DNA of 64,000 bases from Leptobrachium leishanense (lineage: Eukaryota; Chordata; Amphibia; Anura; Megophryidae). Each line of letters starts with the position of its first letter. The stretch's first letter is position 1. The notes under the pieces were generated by a model, which saw only the letters and a program-made list of their open reading frames with translations, was not told the DNA's origin and made no database searches. Shown piece by piece: positions 11,198-23,937 of the stretch. Made by a program: the position numbers and the translations under genes. The stretch spans positions 20,859,822 through 20,923,821 of the forward strand of contig CM019065.1 of the NCBI GenBank assembly GCA_009667805.1. Direction: 5' to 3'.

Positions 11198-11762
11198 GTA
11201 ACTACATAACCCACCATTGTGACATGTTAAAAGAGCTAAACTGTCCGTAGCTGGACTCTAGACACATGCTTCACCTTTCCAACCTGGTGTTTAAGAGCTT
11301 TTCTGGGAAACTACCACCCTACCTGAATAGGCTGCTTCCCCCAGCAGTTCCCTCATCCTATAACCTCTGATCCAGGACCAGCACCTTACTTGCAATACCA
11401 CAATACAAAAAGAAAGTGGCTCGATCCTCCTTTTCCTACAGAGCACAGCAATTATGGAATAACCTCCCAGACACCATCAAATCTTCCCCCAGTCTAAAGT
11501 AACTTAAGTGCTCCCTATTAACATACCTCAATACGGAATGCACCTGTAAACATGTAACATAATGACTGTATCTTCTACATATTTATTTTCTATGTTAATC
11601 TGTATATTTGTATTGTTTTTAATATCTTGCATTTTATTACCTTGTATTTCTGTAACAACTGTAATAATTCAAAGATCTTGAACCCAGGACATACTTGAAA
11701 ACATGATAAATATCAATGTATCCTTCCTGGTAAAATACTACTTTATAAATAAATAAATAAAT

Positions 11763-12350
11763 ATGCTACACATATAATAATAGATTACACTTGCTATAAA
11801 TGATTCTTTAGCCTATACCATACATACAAACCATTCATTTACACTAGGAATAGTAATAATAAAAGGTGTTTATATACATGCCCTGCATAACATTTATTAG
11901 TTTAGAGTCCATTAGCAATATGGTGTTTTTTGTTCACTAGGTCTGAGGCCTCTCCCAATCAGTCCCTGGGGTACTCTTGGTGGAAGTGACTCTATGCAGC
12001 TTTTCTTTGAGTACTTTCTTGCAGCTCTGGCCTGGTATCTCGGGATGAGGAGCCTGGGTACAGCTACCATGTCGTTTATCACTAGCTGAGCCTCCTTGCT
12101 GCACATCTGCCCTGTCTGACGCTCCGTGGTAGAATGTGAGGGTTACTTCCTGGTTTGTACTCACAGTGAGGCTCCTCTCCTCCTATTGGCTGAGCTGTTA
12201 AATTTCAATCTTTATTAAACTCTGTGCTTGTGACAGTACAGGCAATAGGTGCTAATATTTATTTTATGGCATAGACTTCACACTGTGCTCAGCCAGCAGT
12301 TCTGCTCTTAAATTATATGAGGCTATAATCTGTGATATAACTAAGACAGA
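11763..12350. other. Sequence without recognised features
   Basis: AT-rich sequence followed by a more GC-balanced stretch (11930-12190). Short open frames occur on the minus strand but match nothing I recognise. Confidence 0.3.
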
Positions 12351-12354
12351 TATA

Positions 12355-13075
12355 GGACGTTATTCACTCACCTCCGAAATTGCCAACAAATTAAACCGAA
12401 CTGTGAATTTCACCGTATCTGCAATTTCGGGGCAAGTCTTACATTCACAATGCTGTTCGTTCATACAGACAAATTGACAGCAAAATACGGTGCATTTAAC
12501 CACAATTCTGCAGCATCTAAATTGTCCCATAGAGAACTATCGATTTGTCTATGCACGGAAGGCTGAATTGCATCGAAATTTTGGTGACATGACCTGATTT
12601 TTGGTGCTTCATTTAGACAGGTTTTAAACAAGTGAATCCAATAGGTTTCAATGTAATAAATGGATTATCTTTTTTTAAAAAAAAAATGTTTAGAGAACAT
12701 TTATTATTTTTATCTTTTGCATAAAACCCATTTCTTTACTTTTTAAAATACCTTTTGGTATTTTTTTAAAGACTTTTTATATTTTGTTTGTAACAGACCT
12801 TTTCTTATAATTTAACCCTTTCTCTTTGCAGGACATACCATGCCTTTTTCTTTACTACAGTGGAATTCACCGTGTCCCTTTTCCTGCTCTACGGTGCAAT
12901 TCTGCGCTTTTGGTCAATGTCCAATAACTGCTTTGGCGGCTTCATTTTCAGCAAAATATGGAGAATGTTCGGTAAATAGTGAATGCATCATATTTTCAGC
13001 AAAATGGAATAGGCGAAGTGAGCTGAAATTCAAAGCTCAATTTTGGTCAATTTCAGTGCTTTGTGAATAGACCCC
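12355..13075. mobile_element. Possible Harbinger-like MITE, TSD ATA
   Basis: Ends GGACGTTATTCAC and GTGAATAGACCCC are imperfect inverted repeats, flanked by ATA on both sides. The two halves carry facing AATTTCGG / GAAATT words. No coding capacity. Confidence 0.5.
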
Positions 13076-13188
13076 ATAGTGTGTTTAGAATATGTGCGTG
13101 TTGCATATATACATAGATGTGTGGAGACATGCAGGTGGAGACAGGAAGTGGAAAAGTGTTAGAAGAAAGAGGAAGCAGAGGCAGGGAC

Positions 13189-14019
13189 TGTCAGGGTCAC
13201 CACGCTCTGGCCCCTGGCACTCACGTTAACCCTGCACTATGAACTATGCACGTTCCTAGAACTTCTGTTTGTTCCTAGCCCTGGAGCCCCACCTGAGCTC
13301 ACCTTGCCCTAATTGTCCTTGCATATCAGGAAGCTACGCCCTCCAGAATCCACTTCCACATTAAAGTTGCAGACTGTGAACCTGTTTGAGAAAGCTCCCT
13401 GACGTTCCCAAGGATTTTCTGATTGAACCACCAAAGACTCCAAGGACCCTCTGTTGCTATATGGACATTTATTTCATTACTTCATCATACTGGTACCCCC
13501 CATCCTGCTCCCCTTCTGCCCCCATCTAGGATCCCTGTGTACCAGACCCATTGCTGAACTCTGACCATTCTATTGCCTGCCCCTTGCCTGAGACCCTGAC
13601 CTCCAAGTTCTGTGTTATATGTTTATATCTGTATTATTGTTTATTCATTGCTTGCCCCATGTGCTGTTAAGTTCCCTTTTGTGTCCATTTTCACTCTCAT
13701 TCTCTAGTATCTCATTCTCATCTTGCTATCCCTTATTTCTTCTGTTCCTAACCGCTCCCATTTAGTTCTCCTTAACCTCCCTTCCCACTACTCCCAGCCA
13801 TCCCTTCTATTACTTCAGCCTCCTTCTCGTGCATCTCCTCCTTCTCTAAAGCTATTCCCTATTGTGCCCAGTCTCCTCCAGTGATCTGCTGTTTAGTTCA
13901 TGTCTTTTATGTTCTTGTGTTCTAAAATAAACCCCTTTTGTTACTTTAAACCTGCCTATTTCACTGCATCCTGGGCTCACAACCCACCCTGCTATACCAA
14001 TCCCAGTCTACACGTGACA
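13189..14019 (+). mobile_element. Solo LTR, 831 bp
   Basis: Begins TGTCAGGGTCACC and ends TACACGTGACA, with the five-base duplication GGGAC on both sides (13184-13188 and 14020-14024). AATAAA at 13926-13931 sits about 90 bases before the end, giving the plus orientation. No internal retroviral or Gypsy coding sequence follows, so it is a recombined solo LTR. Confidence 0.7.
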
Positions 14020-14499
14020 GGGACACACAGGCTGTCATGAGAATAAAGCAGCGACTCCATCGCCTTTTGTGCAGATCTACAGTGTGTGTGTGTGGCAGTG
14101 GGGTGGTATATCATGCTGGCAGAGCATCATAACAGCCAAGGAGCCTGTGTGATCATACTAGCTCATTTCAGCTCAAGTCAGTATGCCTCATAGAGAGCCA
14201 GGAAATCTGTATAGTGAACCTTACAGGGTAGAAATCTAAAATATAAATATATATTGTCAGCAATACTAGACCTTAATAATTAAGATTTGATAAAATAGTG
14301 CCTCCCAGCCTTACGGCGTTCTAATATAACAATTATAGATGATGATTCAGTTAGCGTAATATATCCAGAAAACTGAGTTCTTTAGACTCTATCTGGATAT
14401 TTTAAGATAATAAAGCAATGAAAGCATAGACTGCGTAACCATAAAGCAATCAAAGATACAATTTTATTGTCAAGTCCTTAGCAATCAAGGTACCTCGAT

Positions 14500-14815
14500 T
14501 GATGACGTAAACACAATCACCAATATATACCACCATAAAACAACACAGATCCCACAACAGGTCAACCTTTAAAGATTAATGGGGCAGACACACTAAATAG
14601 TTACTCATTAACAGTCACAATAAGTAGCCAATACTCTATCCTGGCAATGGATAGAACAATGGGTTATGAGTGTCAGCACCAACCAACCGTGAAACAATGC
14701 AGTGTATTCAAAAGTATTAAACACCCTTCTTTATTATTTTGGTTATATTATGGCTTGCAATGCAAATCAGTAGTGACTTTAAAATCAGTGTGTCAAATTA
14801 CCATTTTAACCACTT
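14500..14815. repeat. Dispersed repeat, inverted partner at 62535-62825
   Basis: Roughly 300 bases match the reverse complement of 62535-62825, including the GACACTCATAAC, CACGGTTGGTTGG and AAATGGTAATTTGACACA sections. Function unknown; probably part of a transposon. Confidence 0.7.
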
Positions 14816-16190
14816 CGATGCAGAGGATGCACTCAGAGCATCCTGCTACATTGACACTTTGCTGCAGAGGTCTCACTCAGAGCGTTGGTGATAAACGTCC
14901 TGCACAATAACCCTCCTCTCCCTCTCCCACCAGCCACAATTCTTCTCAAAGGTAATGTGCATGTTAATTTGTTCTATTTATTTTATACAGTACAGTATTT
15001 TGTATTACTGTTTTACTGTAATTTTCATATGAATAAATGGTTGTGGAACGCATTGTCAGAGTTTCCATTATTTCTTATGGGGAAATTCACTATAATATAA
15101 GAGTGCTTTGGATTACAAGCAAGCTTCCAGAATGAATCATGCTCACAATCCTAGGTATTCCTGTAATTTTAACTTGATATCCCATTTCTAATTGCATTGT
15201 CACTGCTTTATATGTCCATCACATATTAAAGGAATATAAATGAATTATTTGGCTGTTGAAGCCTAAACATTAGATCAGTTATCAGCCCTTCAGTTCCTAC
15301 TGCAGTGGAACTCTAAGGAAGAATCTATTAACAGGTGGCCCTGTTGCTCCCCATAATTTAGTGGATTTATTTATATTACAAGAATGCTGTGTTTGGACAT
15401 CTAAGGATAATAATTGTCCCGGTAGTGACATAAGCTGGAGCTGAGAAATAGCTTTCATATATCAAATTACCACCAGCCACATTAGAGTAAACTGACATAA
15501 CCTAATTCTTCTTCTTGCAACTGCTGCTATTGAATGTGTTTTCATGTACAATACATGGGATACTATTCAAGTCAATAGGAAGCTTTTTGTTAACTCATGC
15601 TGAATGAATTGCTGAGTCTGTATTGCAAGTGATTAAATATACATTTTATATTGCTTGGCCCATCATATGTGATGCAGAGTAACTGCAATGAATAATATTA
15701 TAAGCCAAGAATTGATACTGTAATTAATCTGTGGAAGGGATAATTTATCTATCAGGAGTGTGTTATATGTCTCCCTGAAGAAAGTTGAATTTAGCAAATT
15801 GGCCCCACCACAATACTAAATTGTGCTGCAGGTGACGCCCCAGTAACTGAGTGTTTTAGCCAGGTTGAGGGTTGTTTTATAATGGGAGAGCTTATGATGG
15901 TAGAATAGAACCTGGTGTTTAAGAATTGATTTGTGCATATGTGTGGTGCTGTCTATAAATCTAAACTGTTTGTCCATTAGATTATTGTTTGTTGCATTAT
16001 CATTACTAATCCCTACCTATATTTGCTTTTAAAGTTGTATCTTGCTGACCAGTTGACAACATATGATTGTATGAGACTTGATGGTGTGAATAAACCTTTA
16101 TTTGATTTGTTTTACTGTTACATAGTCTCATATCATCGTTAATGATTTTATTTATTTATTAAAGAACTCAGGATAACGTGCTATTTGTTG
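14816..16190. other. AT-rich sequence without recognised features
   Basis: No coding region, RNA gene or clear repeat boundary was seen. Short open frames match no known family. Confidence 0.3.
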
Positions 16191-16304
16191 CAGCCAAATA
16201 TTGCGCCTTTCATGGCAGCAAGTGCATTCACACCGTAACCCTTTTGTGGTAATGTGGAAGAGTTCAGTGCTGGAGGTTTTGTGCATTCAGAAGACATCCC
16301 CGAT

Positions 16305-19300
16305 CTATTCCGTTATGTCAGCATCAGGGGATTGATAACTGCTGATCCAGGACTGATTCATTTTTATAAATGTCAGCCGGTCTACAGAGTCGGTGGACAG
16401 ACGCACTCTTTTGTCTGTGACAAAACCTCCAGCGGCACTGAACGTCCTTTCAGAAAGCACGCTGGATGAAGGGCAACCTAGTAGCTGAATAGCATATTGG
16501 CTAAGTTCTTGCCAATGATTCAATCTCAACACCCAGTAAGCCAGTGGATCATCTGCAGGAAAGGTATCCAGGTCTGCCCTTGCCCCTAGGTAGTCCTGCA
16601 CCATATGGTGAAGACGCTGGCAATGGGTGCCTACATTTGACGTCCCTGGGCGTCATGGACTAAAAAATTAAAAAATGCATCAGTCAAGCGGCCCTGGCCT
16701 TTACCACTATTCCTCTGATCATCCGCAGCCTCAGAAGCACCTGTGTCATCACTTGGTAACCTACCAGTGCCTGGAAAGGTGTTACACAAGTGTCGCTTTA
16801 GAGCGTCCTCAAGTTTTTTCATCCTGTGCTCCCTCTGTGCGGGCAGGATGAGCTCTGCAACTTTACCCTTGTATCTTGGATCAAGAAGGCTTACCAACCA
16901 GTAATGATAACTCTCCTTGATAGCACGAATCCTGGGGTCCTTTAGTAGGCTTTGCATCATAAGGGAGCCCATGCAGCGTAGGTTGGAGGTGGCATTAGCT
17001 TCCGAGTCTTCCTGGTCAATGAGGATGACCGTATCGTGCACTTCCTCCTCCCAGCCACGCACTAGCCCTTGTGTTTCTGGGCACACAAAACCCTCCCTTG
17101 AGGAATCCCCACCTTCAATGCCCCCACTACTTTTATATTCCTCCTCCTCCTCATCCTCCTCCTGTCTGATCTGAGTAGGACCAGCAGGAATGCTGTCTGT
17201 GGAAAGACTGGGGCCTTGAGAGCTAGGGAAGGCCTCCTCTTCTTCCCGCTGCTCTGCCTCTAGAGCCACATCTTTAATTTCCCGCAGAGTGTGCTCCAGC
17301 AGGAACACTAAAGGAATTGTGTCACAGATGCATGCACTGTCCCTGCTCACCATCCTCGTTGCCTCCTCAAATGGTGACAGTACAGTGCATCCTTGATCAT
17401 CAGACACTGCGGGGGGGGAAAGCAAGTTGACCTGAACCTGTCCTTGTGCCATACTCACACAGGTACTCGTTGATGGCCCTCTGCTGCTTGTGCAGATGCT
17501 GCAGCATTGCTAATGTCGAGTTCCACCTGGTGGGCATGTCACAGATCAGACGGTTTGAGGGAAGGTGGAATTCTCTTTGAATTTCTGCCAGGCGAACGCT
17601 TGACGGGAATGACAATCTGGAGTGGCTGGAGACTTTTCTGGCCTGGCTGAGAAGCTCTGGCAGCCCTGGGTACTTGGTTAGGAAATGCTGTACGACTAGA
17701 TTTAGGACGTGTGCTAGGCATGGTACAATTTACCCTTGCGTAGGGCGGAGAGAAGGTTGCTGCCATTAACACAGACGATCATTCCCAGCTGAAGCTGGCG
17801 TGGTGTTGACCATCTCTGCACCTGCCCCTGCAGAGCTGACAATTTCTGGCCCGGTGTGGCTCCTGTCCCCTAAACAAACCAGCTCAAGCACAGTATGGCA
17901 TCTTTTTGCTTGAGCCATTGCGTAGCCCCAGCCACGCGTCGGTTTAACTGCCACTTCGCCAGAGAAGGAGGAGGAGGAAGAGGTGGTGGAGCAGACAGAC
18001 CTCATACATGCAGATTTCTGGAGGCGTGGTGGATGAACAAGCTCCAGCACAGAGCCCCACCTTGGATCCCTCCCAGCTGCAATCAGAGTTACCCAGTGTG
18101 CCGTGAAGGAAATGTAACGGCTCTGTCCATGCTTGCTGGACCACGTGTCTAAAGTGACATGCACCTTGTTGCTGACTGCCTTTCCCAATGACTGTATAAC
18201 ATTGTCTTTCACGTGCTGGTATAGTGCTGGAATGGCCTTGCATGAAAAGTAATGGCGTTTTGGAACCTGCTACTGTGGTACAGCACATTCAGCAAATTCA
18301 CGGAAGGGAGTAGAGTCCACCAGCTGGAAAGGCAGCAGCTACAATGCGAGTAATTTTGCTAAGCTGGCATTTAGACGCTGTGCTTGGGGATGGTTGGGAC
18401 TATATTTTTTCTTACGCTGCAGCAGCTGCGGCGATGTAATCTGACTGTGTAAATCTTCAGCTGATGGGATGATGTCACATTGAGAGGAAGGAGCTGGTAC
18501 ATCCATTACTGTAGCATCATCCCTGTCAGTGGAGGTTGTAGGCAATGACATGGCAGGACATACAGTGGGGGTAGAGACAGATGAGGAGGAGGAGGAGGAG
18601 GACCTACGCAAATTTTTGCGCCAATGGGATGTGTGGCAGGTGTTCATATGTCGCCTCAAGCACGTGGTACCAAGGTCCGGTGTCCTTCCCACGCTTCAGC
18701 CTCATCTGACATAGATTACAAATAGCAACGGTGCGCTCTGCTGCACATTTCTTAAAGAACTCCCAGACAACAGAGTTCCTGCATGTGTGCTTTGAGACAA
18801 TAGCGCTCTGCACCGGAGCAGCTCTGACATCTGATGCCTTGGACTGGCTAGTGCTACTGTTGGTCATAGAGGATGTTGTGCCTCGTGTTTGCTGTGCCTC
18901 CTCCTCCCCCTCCCCCTCACTTGATTCCTCTGTTCGATCTGGCACCCAAGTGGAGTCAGTGACCTCATCATCAATGTCATCTTCACCCCCTATCTCCTCA
19001 TCACTGGAGCCAACTTGGCAGTATGCTGCAGCTGCTGGGGCAACATGAGTGCCAGTTATTTGTGTGTCATCACTGGCACCCCCTTCCTCTAGGTTGATTA
19101 TACTCCCTTCCTCAACCTCAGAGATTGAATCAGAGCACTGTACTTGCTGCGCATCCTCAAGCAGCATGTCACTCTCATTGTAGTCAAACAATTCAGCTGA
19201 CTCCTCCATGTATGATAGTGAGGCTACGGCAGGAGTATCTGTGGACATGGAGGCTGCATTAGATGTTTTGTCAGCTGAGGTGGACTGTAAAGCACTACAA

Positions 19301-19536
19301 GCCTGGCTGGCAGAGGACTCGGAGGATGAGGATGTCCTGGTTAGCCAATCCATCAAATCCTCAGTATGTTGCTGCTGCTTAAGATGGCCAGCACCATTTA
19401 GAAAGGACAAGCGTGCCCCTGCAGAGGATGCACCACGTCCACCACGACCAGAGGCACAGCCTCACGACACAGGGGCTGCTTGCCCTCTTATCTGTGTCTG
19501 GGAACGTCTGCCTGTCTTTTTTGTTCTTTCAGACAT
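16305..19536 (-). pseudogene. hAT transposase with BED zinc finger, broken (copy 1)
   Basis: Reading leftward from the ATG at 19534-19536: a glycine/serine-rich and then acidic N-terminal region; a BED-type zinc finger (VWEFFKKCAAERT, CNLCQ, then LRRHMNTCH) near 18790-18640; the RNase H-like catalytic start VTLDTWSSKHGQ near 18150; CDMPTRWNSTLAML near 17525; an acidic insert; and the hAT C-terminal dimerisation block YPSSSVLSERTFSAA near 16445. An in-frame TGA at 19462-19464 (glycine codon in copy 2), a frameshift inside the zinc finger near 18690 and others downstream make it inactive. It would have cut and pasted its own element. Confidence 0.85.
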
Positions 19537-20348
19537 AGTGAGTGATATATAGATTAAATATATACAGAACTCGGATTCAACTCTGGTATAAAGATTTACA
19601 GAACTCTGGTCTAACTCAGTGAGACACCTTGATAGCTGGCAGCCAGTGACAAGACACAGATTACAATTCCCTCCTATAAATCAGTGAGACACCCCTGATG
19701 GGTGGCAGTGAGAAGCCACAGATTACAAGTCTCAGAAACCTCCTATACATCAGTGAGACCCCCTGATGGGTGGCAGCCAGTGAGAACACACGGATTATAA
19801 CAATTCCCAAATATTTTGTAGAAATTTGTGACCCCCAAAATACTTGCTGGCAGTGACAAGAGACCACCTCAATTCCCAGATATTTAGTAAAAATTAGTGA
19901 CCCCCCCAAAATACTGCGTGCACTGGCTGTGTGACAAGACACAGATCACCTCATTTCCCAAATGTTTTATAGAAATTTGTGAGACCCCCAAAATACTTGC
20001 TGGCAGTGACAAGACACAGATCACCTCAATTCCCAAATGTTTTGTGGAAATTTGTGAGACCCCCAAAATACTTGCTGGCAGTGACAAGACATAGAAGATC
20101 ACCTCAATTCCCAAATGTTTTGTAGAAATTTGTGAGACCCCCAAAATACTTGTTGGCACCAGTGACAAGACACAGATCACCTTAATTCCCAAATGTTTTG
20201 TAGAAATGAGACCCCCCAGACCCCCCCAGTAGTGTGGCAGACCGGCAGTAAGAACACACAACAACAATCTCCTATTAAATCTCCTCTCAAATGCGTGCAG
20301 AAGCGGTGTGTGGAAACCTTATATAGTGTGCTGCGGGACTTAGCTCTA

Positions 20349-20453
20349 GAAACATAGAAACATAGAAACAAACATAGAAAAATGTTGGCAGATAAGAACC
20401 TTTCGGCCCATCTAGTCTGCCCAATTACATGGATAGTTTACCTGGATTTATCT
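20349..20453 (-). mobile_element. Very short CR1 insertion in the hAT element
   Basis: Contains the CR1 3' end: the CATAGAAACATAGAAA octamer tail and the GGCAGATAAGAACC-CCCATCTAGTCTGCCC stretch also seen at 23938. Flanked by TTAGCTCT on both sides. The empty site is visible in hAT copy 2 (GGGACTTAGCTCTGTGAGC, about 47310). Confidence 0.8.
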
Positions 20454-20734
20454 TTAGCTCTGTGAGCCCATGATTGGGCAAAATTTGCCCAATCAGGATT
20501 TAGAGCCGTGATTGGCATACTGTTGAACCTGTCTTGCACCAGACCTGTGGTCAGATGCAAGGCTGTAGCCAATTACGAGCTTCAGGCCAGTGGGAAAGTG
20601 CATTGTGGTCCATTGTGATGCATTGTGGTCGAACATGCGCCGAACACCCGGAAATGTTCGGAGTTTGCGAGCAGACTGAACAGGCTAAGTTCGGTTCGCA
20701 CTCCGAACCGTCTGAACTGAACAGCTCATCCCTA

Positions 20735-21458
20735 GTGCTGATGTGCTGAAGATCAGGACTTTGCTTTAATTTCGTTGAACCCAAGCGTGTACTTATTATG
20801 TGTCCTTTTTGACTGCCCTGAAAGGGTGAATAAAGCTGTTCTGTTTTTGAAAGACATTGTGCACGTGCTCTGTGGGCCCCCAAACGTCACACTACTCCTT
20901 ATGATTCTTAGCTACAATTAATTTCACATGAATGACTCTGAATATCCAATATGCGCCATTGAGTGTATTCCCAAACTTAAACAGACATAGGGGGCCCTAG
21001 GCAAGTTGGCCCTCAGTTCATTGTCATTGCAGCCCACCAGACCTTAGCAGATTTGTCAAATAGTCAGTCTGAGCACGACATCAGCCAATTCATCTCAGTT
21101 CAACATGCTAATTCTGGATACAGAGGCACATGGCAAGGGACAGAGATTTCTGTCCAGTAGGGACACATGGCAGAGGAGGATGGGTAAAGGGTACATGGCA
21201 GAGGAGATGGGGTAAGGTGCCCATGGTTGAGGAGGTAGGGTAAGGCTTTGGTAACCAGGTCATGTAGTTTTAATTTATCTGTATTCATTCCTTTTTCCTT
21301 TTAAGAGACGAGAGTGTGTGAACTACTTCTGTAATGTTTCGTATTCACCACATACAGCAAAATGCAAATAAAGTATCATAACTGAGTTGAATGTTCTAAT
21401 TTGATACAATGAAAGAGCATAAAAGTAAGCCCAGTATGAGATGGGTTTTCACTTTCTC
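20735..21458. other. Downstream flank of the V2R gene
   Basis: No gene recognised. AATAAA occurs at 20830 on the plus strand in a sequence that looks like a retroelement end, but its borders could not be set. Confidence 0.3.
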
Positions 21459-21464
21459 TTTATT
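21459..21464 (-). promoter_or_regulatory. Polyadenylation signal of the V2R gene
   Basis: AATAAA (minus strand) follows the TGA stop of the seven-transmembrane exon with no intervening base. A second AATAAA-like run lies near 21370. If the first is used, the 3' UTR is extremely short. Confidence 0.5.
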
Positions 21465-22369
21465 TCATGTTCTAGCCTTTTTCATGACATATTCTCTTGA
21501 GTTCATACTGGGTCTGAACAATATAATGAAACATTTTGGGACAAACATACATAACACTATGGCCCAGCTGGAAGCTAGGATAGCAAAGACCTCCATGGCC
21601 ACCGTGTACTTGCCCTGATAACTAAGTGAGGCTGGGATATATGACACCCAGACACTGAGGAAGGCCAGCATGCTGAAGGTGATGTACTTTGCTTCATTGA
21701 AACTGTCAGGAAGTCTCCTGGCCAGGAAGGCAACAACAAAACTGATGGTGGCCAGAAGTCCAAGGTAACCCAACATGCACCAGAAGGCAGTGGGTGAACC
21801 TTCATTACACTGAAGAATGATGAGTCTAGGTTGAGTCTCAATGTTCTGTTCCAGAAAGGGAGGATCAAGGGACAACCATGTGATGCACAAAATAAACTGC
21901 AGAAGCAAGCAGATACTAATAATCATGTAGGACATCCAAGGACTTGTCCACTTCTTCAGATTACTACCCGGTTTAGTGGCCATGAATGCGAGAACCACCA
22001 TGATAGTTTTGGCTAAGATGCAGGAAACACAGAGGGAAAATACCATGCCAAATGCTGCTTGACGTACAAGACAATTCTCAGGTTTGGGGAAACCAATAAA
22101 CATTAGAGAGCAGAGGAAGCAAAAAGATAAGGACAGCAGGAGCAACCAGCTCAGAAAATAGTTGTTGGCTTTCACGATAGGTGTGGTTTTAAACTGCACG
22201 AAAAGCTTTAGGATGATAACTGGAACGAAAGACGAGACGGCGCTTGTGCAGGCCAACGTAGTGCCCAATGGTTCTTCATAGGAGAGATATTCTATAGGTT
22301 TTGGAAGACAGCTGGATTTCTCTGGATGTGGCCACATGTCCCATGGACACTTAATGCAAGTGAAAGAAT
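21465..22369 (-). CDS. V2R-like receptor, final exon (seven-transmembrane domain)
   Basis: Class C GPCR exon of about 300 residues. It opens with the end of the cysteine-rich linker (FTCIKCPWDMWP), then seven hydrophobic segments. V2R hallmarks are present: TPIVKANN before TM2, FCFLCSLMFIG in TM2, AKTIMVVLAFMATKPGS after TM3, ECNEG-like LQCNEGSP before TM5, FLARRLPDSFNEAKYITFSML across the third inner loop and TM6, and the C-terminal PKCFIILFRPSMNSRE. The acceptor TTTTTCAG precedes base 22369 and the entry phase leaves one base to be supplied by the upstream exon. The frame is uninterrupted to TGA at 21465-21467. Such receptors signal from vomeronasal or olfactory neuron membranes, typically to peptides or amino acids. 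High confidence for the family; ligand unknown. Confidence 0.95.
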
Positions 22370-23250
22370 CTGAAAAATAAGTGATGTAGCAAAAACGTAT
22401 CAGACTCGTCATGATTTCACTTTAAATTTATGAATGTGATTATGTCTTTGCTGTGGAGGATGCGCTCAGAAAGTCATCGGGAAAACATGATCTTATAAAA
22501 TGTAAAAAAAAACTCAATTAAAAATAATAAAAAAAACTGAATGAAAACTTTTCTCTTCTAAAGCTCCGGCATTGTAAATTTTTCACATTTAAAATAAGCA
22601 ATGCCGCTGACATTACTCACCTTCTCAATTCCCACGTCGAGCGTGCTCATTGTTTTATTTATAGCAATATTATTCAGAAAATGTAATGCTACAAAACACA
22701 AGCAAAACATTTGTGTTTTTCTTTTCAGTTTTTTTGCAAATTGTGTATTTTCTTAGAAAAATGCAGTAACAGCTTCTCCATTGCAGATTTTATTTAAAGG
22801 AGTAATCCATAGAATATATAACCAAAGTTATTTTTTTTTCTTGTTAGTTTTTTTTATATGAAGTAGGCTGGATAATTCTGGTTTATGCAGCCGCCCAGGG
22901 AGGGAACAGTGCGCGAAACCACTTTTTATGCATATTTATATAACCACAAAGATTTGGATGATAAAATGTGAGAAAATAATTTTACACACTGGAAATGAAT
23001 GAAATCTGAATTGAAATTAAAATTTAAAAAAAATTGTTATAGCATTCTGACGGAAAATGACGTATACGAGTAATAAAGATATGTTTTGTATCTTCCGAGT
23101 CCACTGAATAAAATAATATATAACTTGCCCCAGTCCCACAATCAAACATGACTTTAAAGCACGTTTAAACCTGATGAGCATAAAATGGTATGTATTAACT
23201 CAGTACACAGGTGTGAAATGGCTCAGCAGCGAAGGGGTTAACACCAATTA
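22370..23250. other. V2R intron upstream of the final exon, AT-rich
   Basis: No coding exon was found. A stretch at 22560-22700 is a diverged inverted relative of the ~320 bp unit at 3743-4064 (GGCATTG...CAATGCCGC, CTTCTCAATTCCCACG). Confidence 0.4.
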
Positions 23251-23354
23251 GCAAACACCACACAATATTGGATGGCAGACAGGGCTCGAGTCCAGCAGGA
23301 TCGGCGTTCCCGCACCTCTCCCACTGTGGGAAAGCCGGTTCCCGCTGTGGCCCG

Positions 23355-23605
23355 AGCCCGAAACAATTGAGCAGGCCGCCGCCGCCGCAAATTGCTGGCG
23401 GCCGCGTGCTTCCTGCTAGAACGGCCGCTGACAGGAAGTTCAGCCGCTCGCCTGGGATCTAACAGCCAGCCACGAACTCGCGAGATCGTGGCAGGCTGTT
23501 TCATCGATCCCAGGCGAGAAGCTGCACTTCCTGTCAGCGGCCGTTCTAGCTGGAATCACGCGGCCGCCGGCAATGTGCGGCGGTGGCGGTGGCCTGCTCA
23601 ATCCT
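23355..23605. repeat. GC-rich inverted repeat, ~100 bp arms
   Basis: The arm starting TTGAGCAGGCCGCCGCC is complemented by the arm ending GGTGGCCTGCTCAA. The arms share GCGGCCGC, AGAACGGCCGCTGACAGGAAG and TCGCCTGGGATC, with a centre near 23485. It is far more GC-rich than its surroundings. It is probably the stem of a transposon that also carries the adjacent minisatellite. Confidence 0.75.
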
Positions 23606-23639
23606 TTCGGGTGCACAGAGAGGTGAGCTGGCTGCTGGG

Positions 23640-23937
23640 GGCAATAATATCCATGATACTTGGGGGCATTATCCATGAGAGCTGGGGGCATTATCCATGA
23701 GACCTGGGGCATTATCCATGTGAGCTAGAGGCATTATCCATGAGACCTGGGGCATTATCCATGAGAGCTGGGGGGCATTATCCATGAGAACTGGGGATAA
23801 TTATCCATAAGAGCTGGGGGGTATTATCCAAGAGACTTGGGGCATTATCCATGAGAGCTGGGGCATTATCCATGAGACCTGGGACATTATCCATGAGAGC
23901 TGGGGGGGACATATCCATGAGACCTGTGGCATATCCA
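23640..23937. repeat. Minisatellite, ~22 bp unit, left part
   Basis: About fourteen units of GGGGCATTATCCATGAGACCT with variants. The array stops at 23937 where the CR1 LINE starts and resumes at 27772, so it was split by that insertion. Confidence 0.85.

Larger units (their letters stand above)
9232..11762 (+). pseudogene. 5'-truncated LINE (CR1/L2/Jockey-type), broken
   Basis: Reverse-transcriptase blocks are readable in order: a VSNYRLISLLA block near 9380, DQSGFCPNHSTTTALLKV near 9490, an AKAFDTVDH-like block split by frameshift near 9610, a PQGSIPSPLLF block near 9780, and the catalytic YADDTVIY near 9860. The C-terminal section with AIEYGDVVY lies near 10255. After a hAT insertion (10365-11197) the frame resumes near 11215 with a LPPYLNRLLPP block and QLWNNLP near 11450. 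It ends in TAAATAAATAAATAAA. Frameshifts and stops make it inactive. The 5' end is missing or unrecognisable. The clade is inferred from the motifs only. Confidence 0.8.
16192..20734 (-). mobile_element. hAT element, copy 1, truncated at the low-coordinate end
   Basis: The high-coordinate terminus ends GCTCATCCCTA, the same terminal repeat as the elements ending at 47593 and 52989. The low-coordinate end stops abruptly inside the subterminal region, so its terminal repeat is lost. Subterminal 75-80 bp tandem repeats occupy about 19690-20225. A CR1 fragment is inserted at 20349-20453. Confidence 0.85.
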
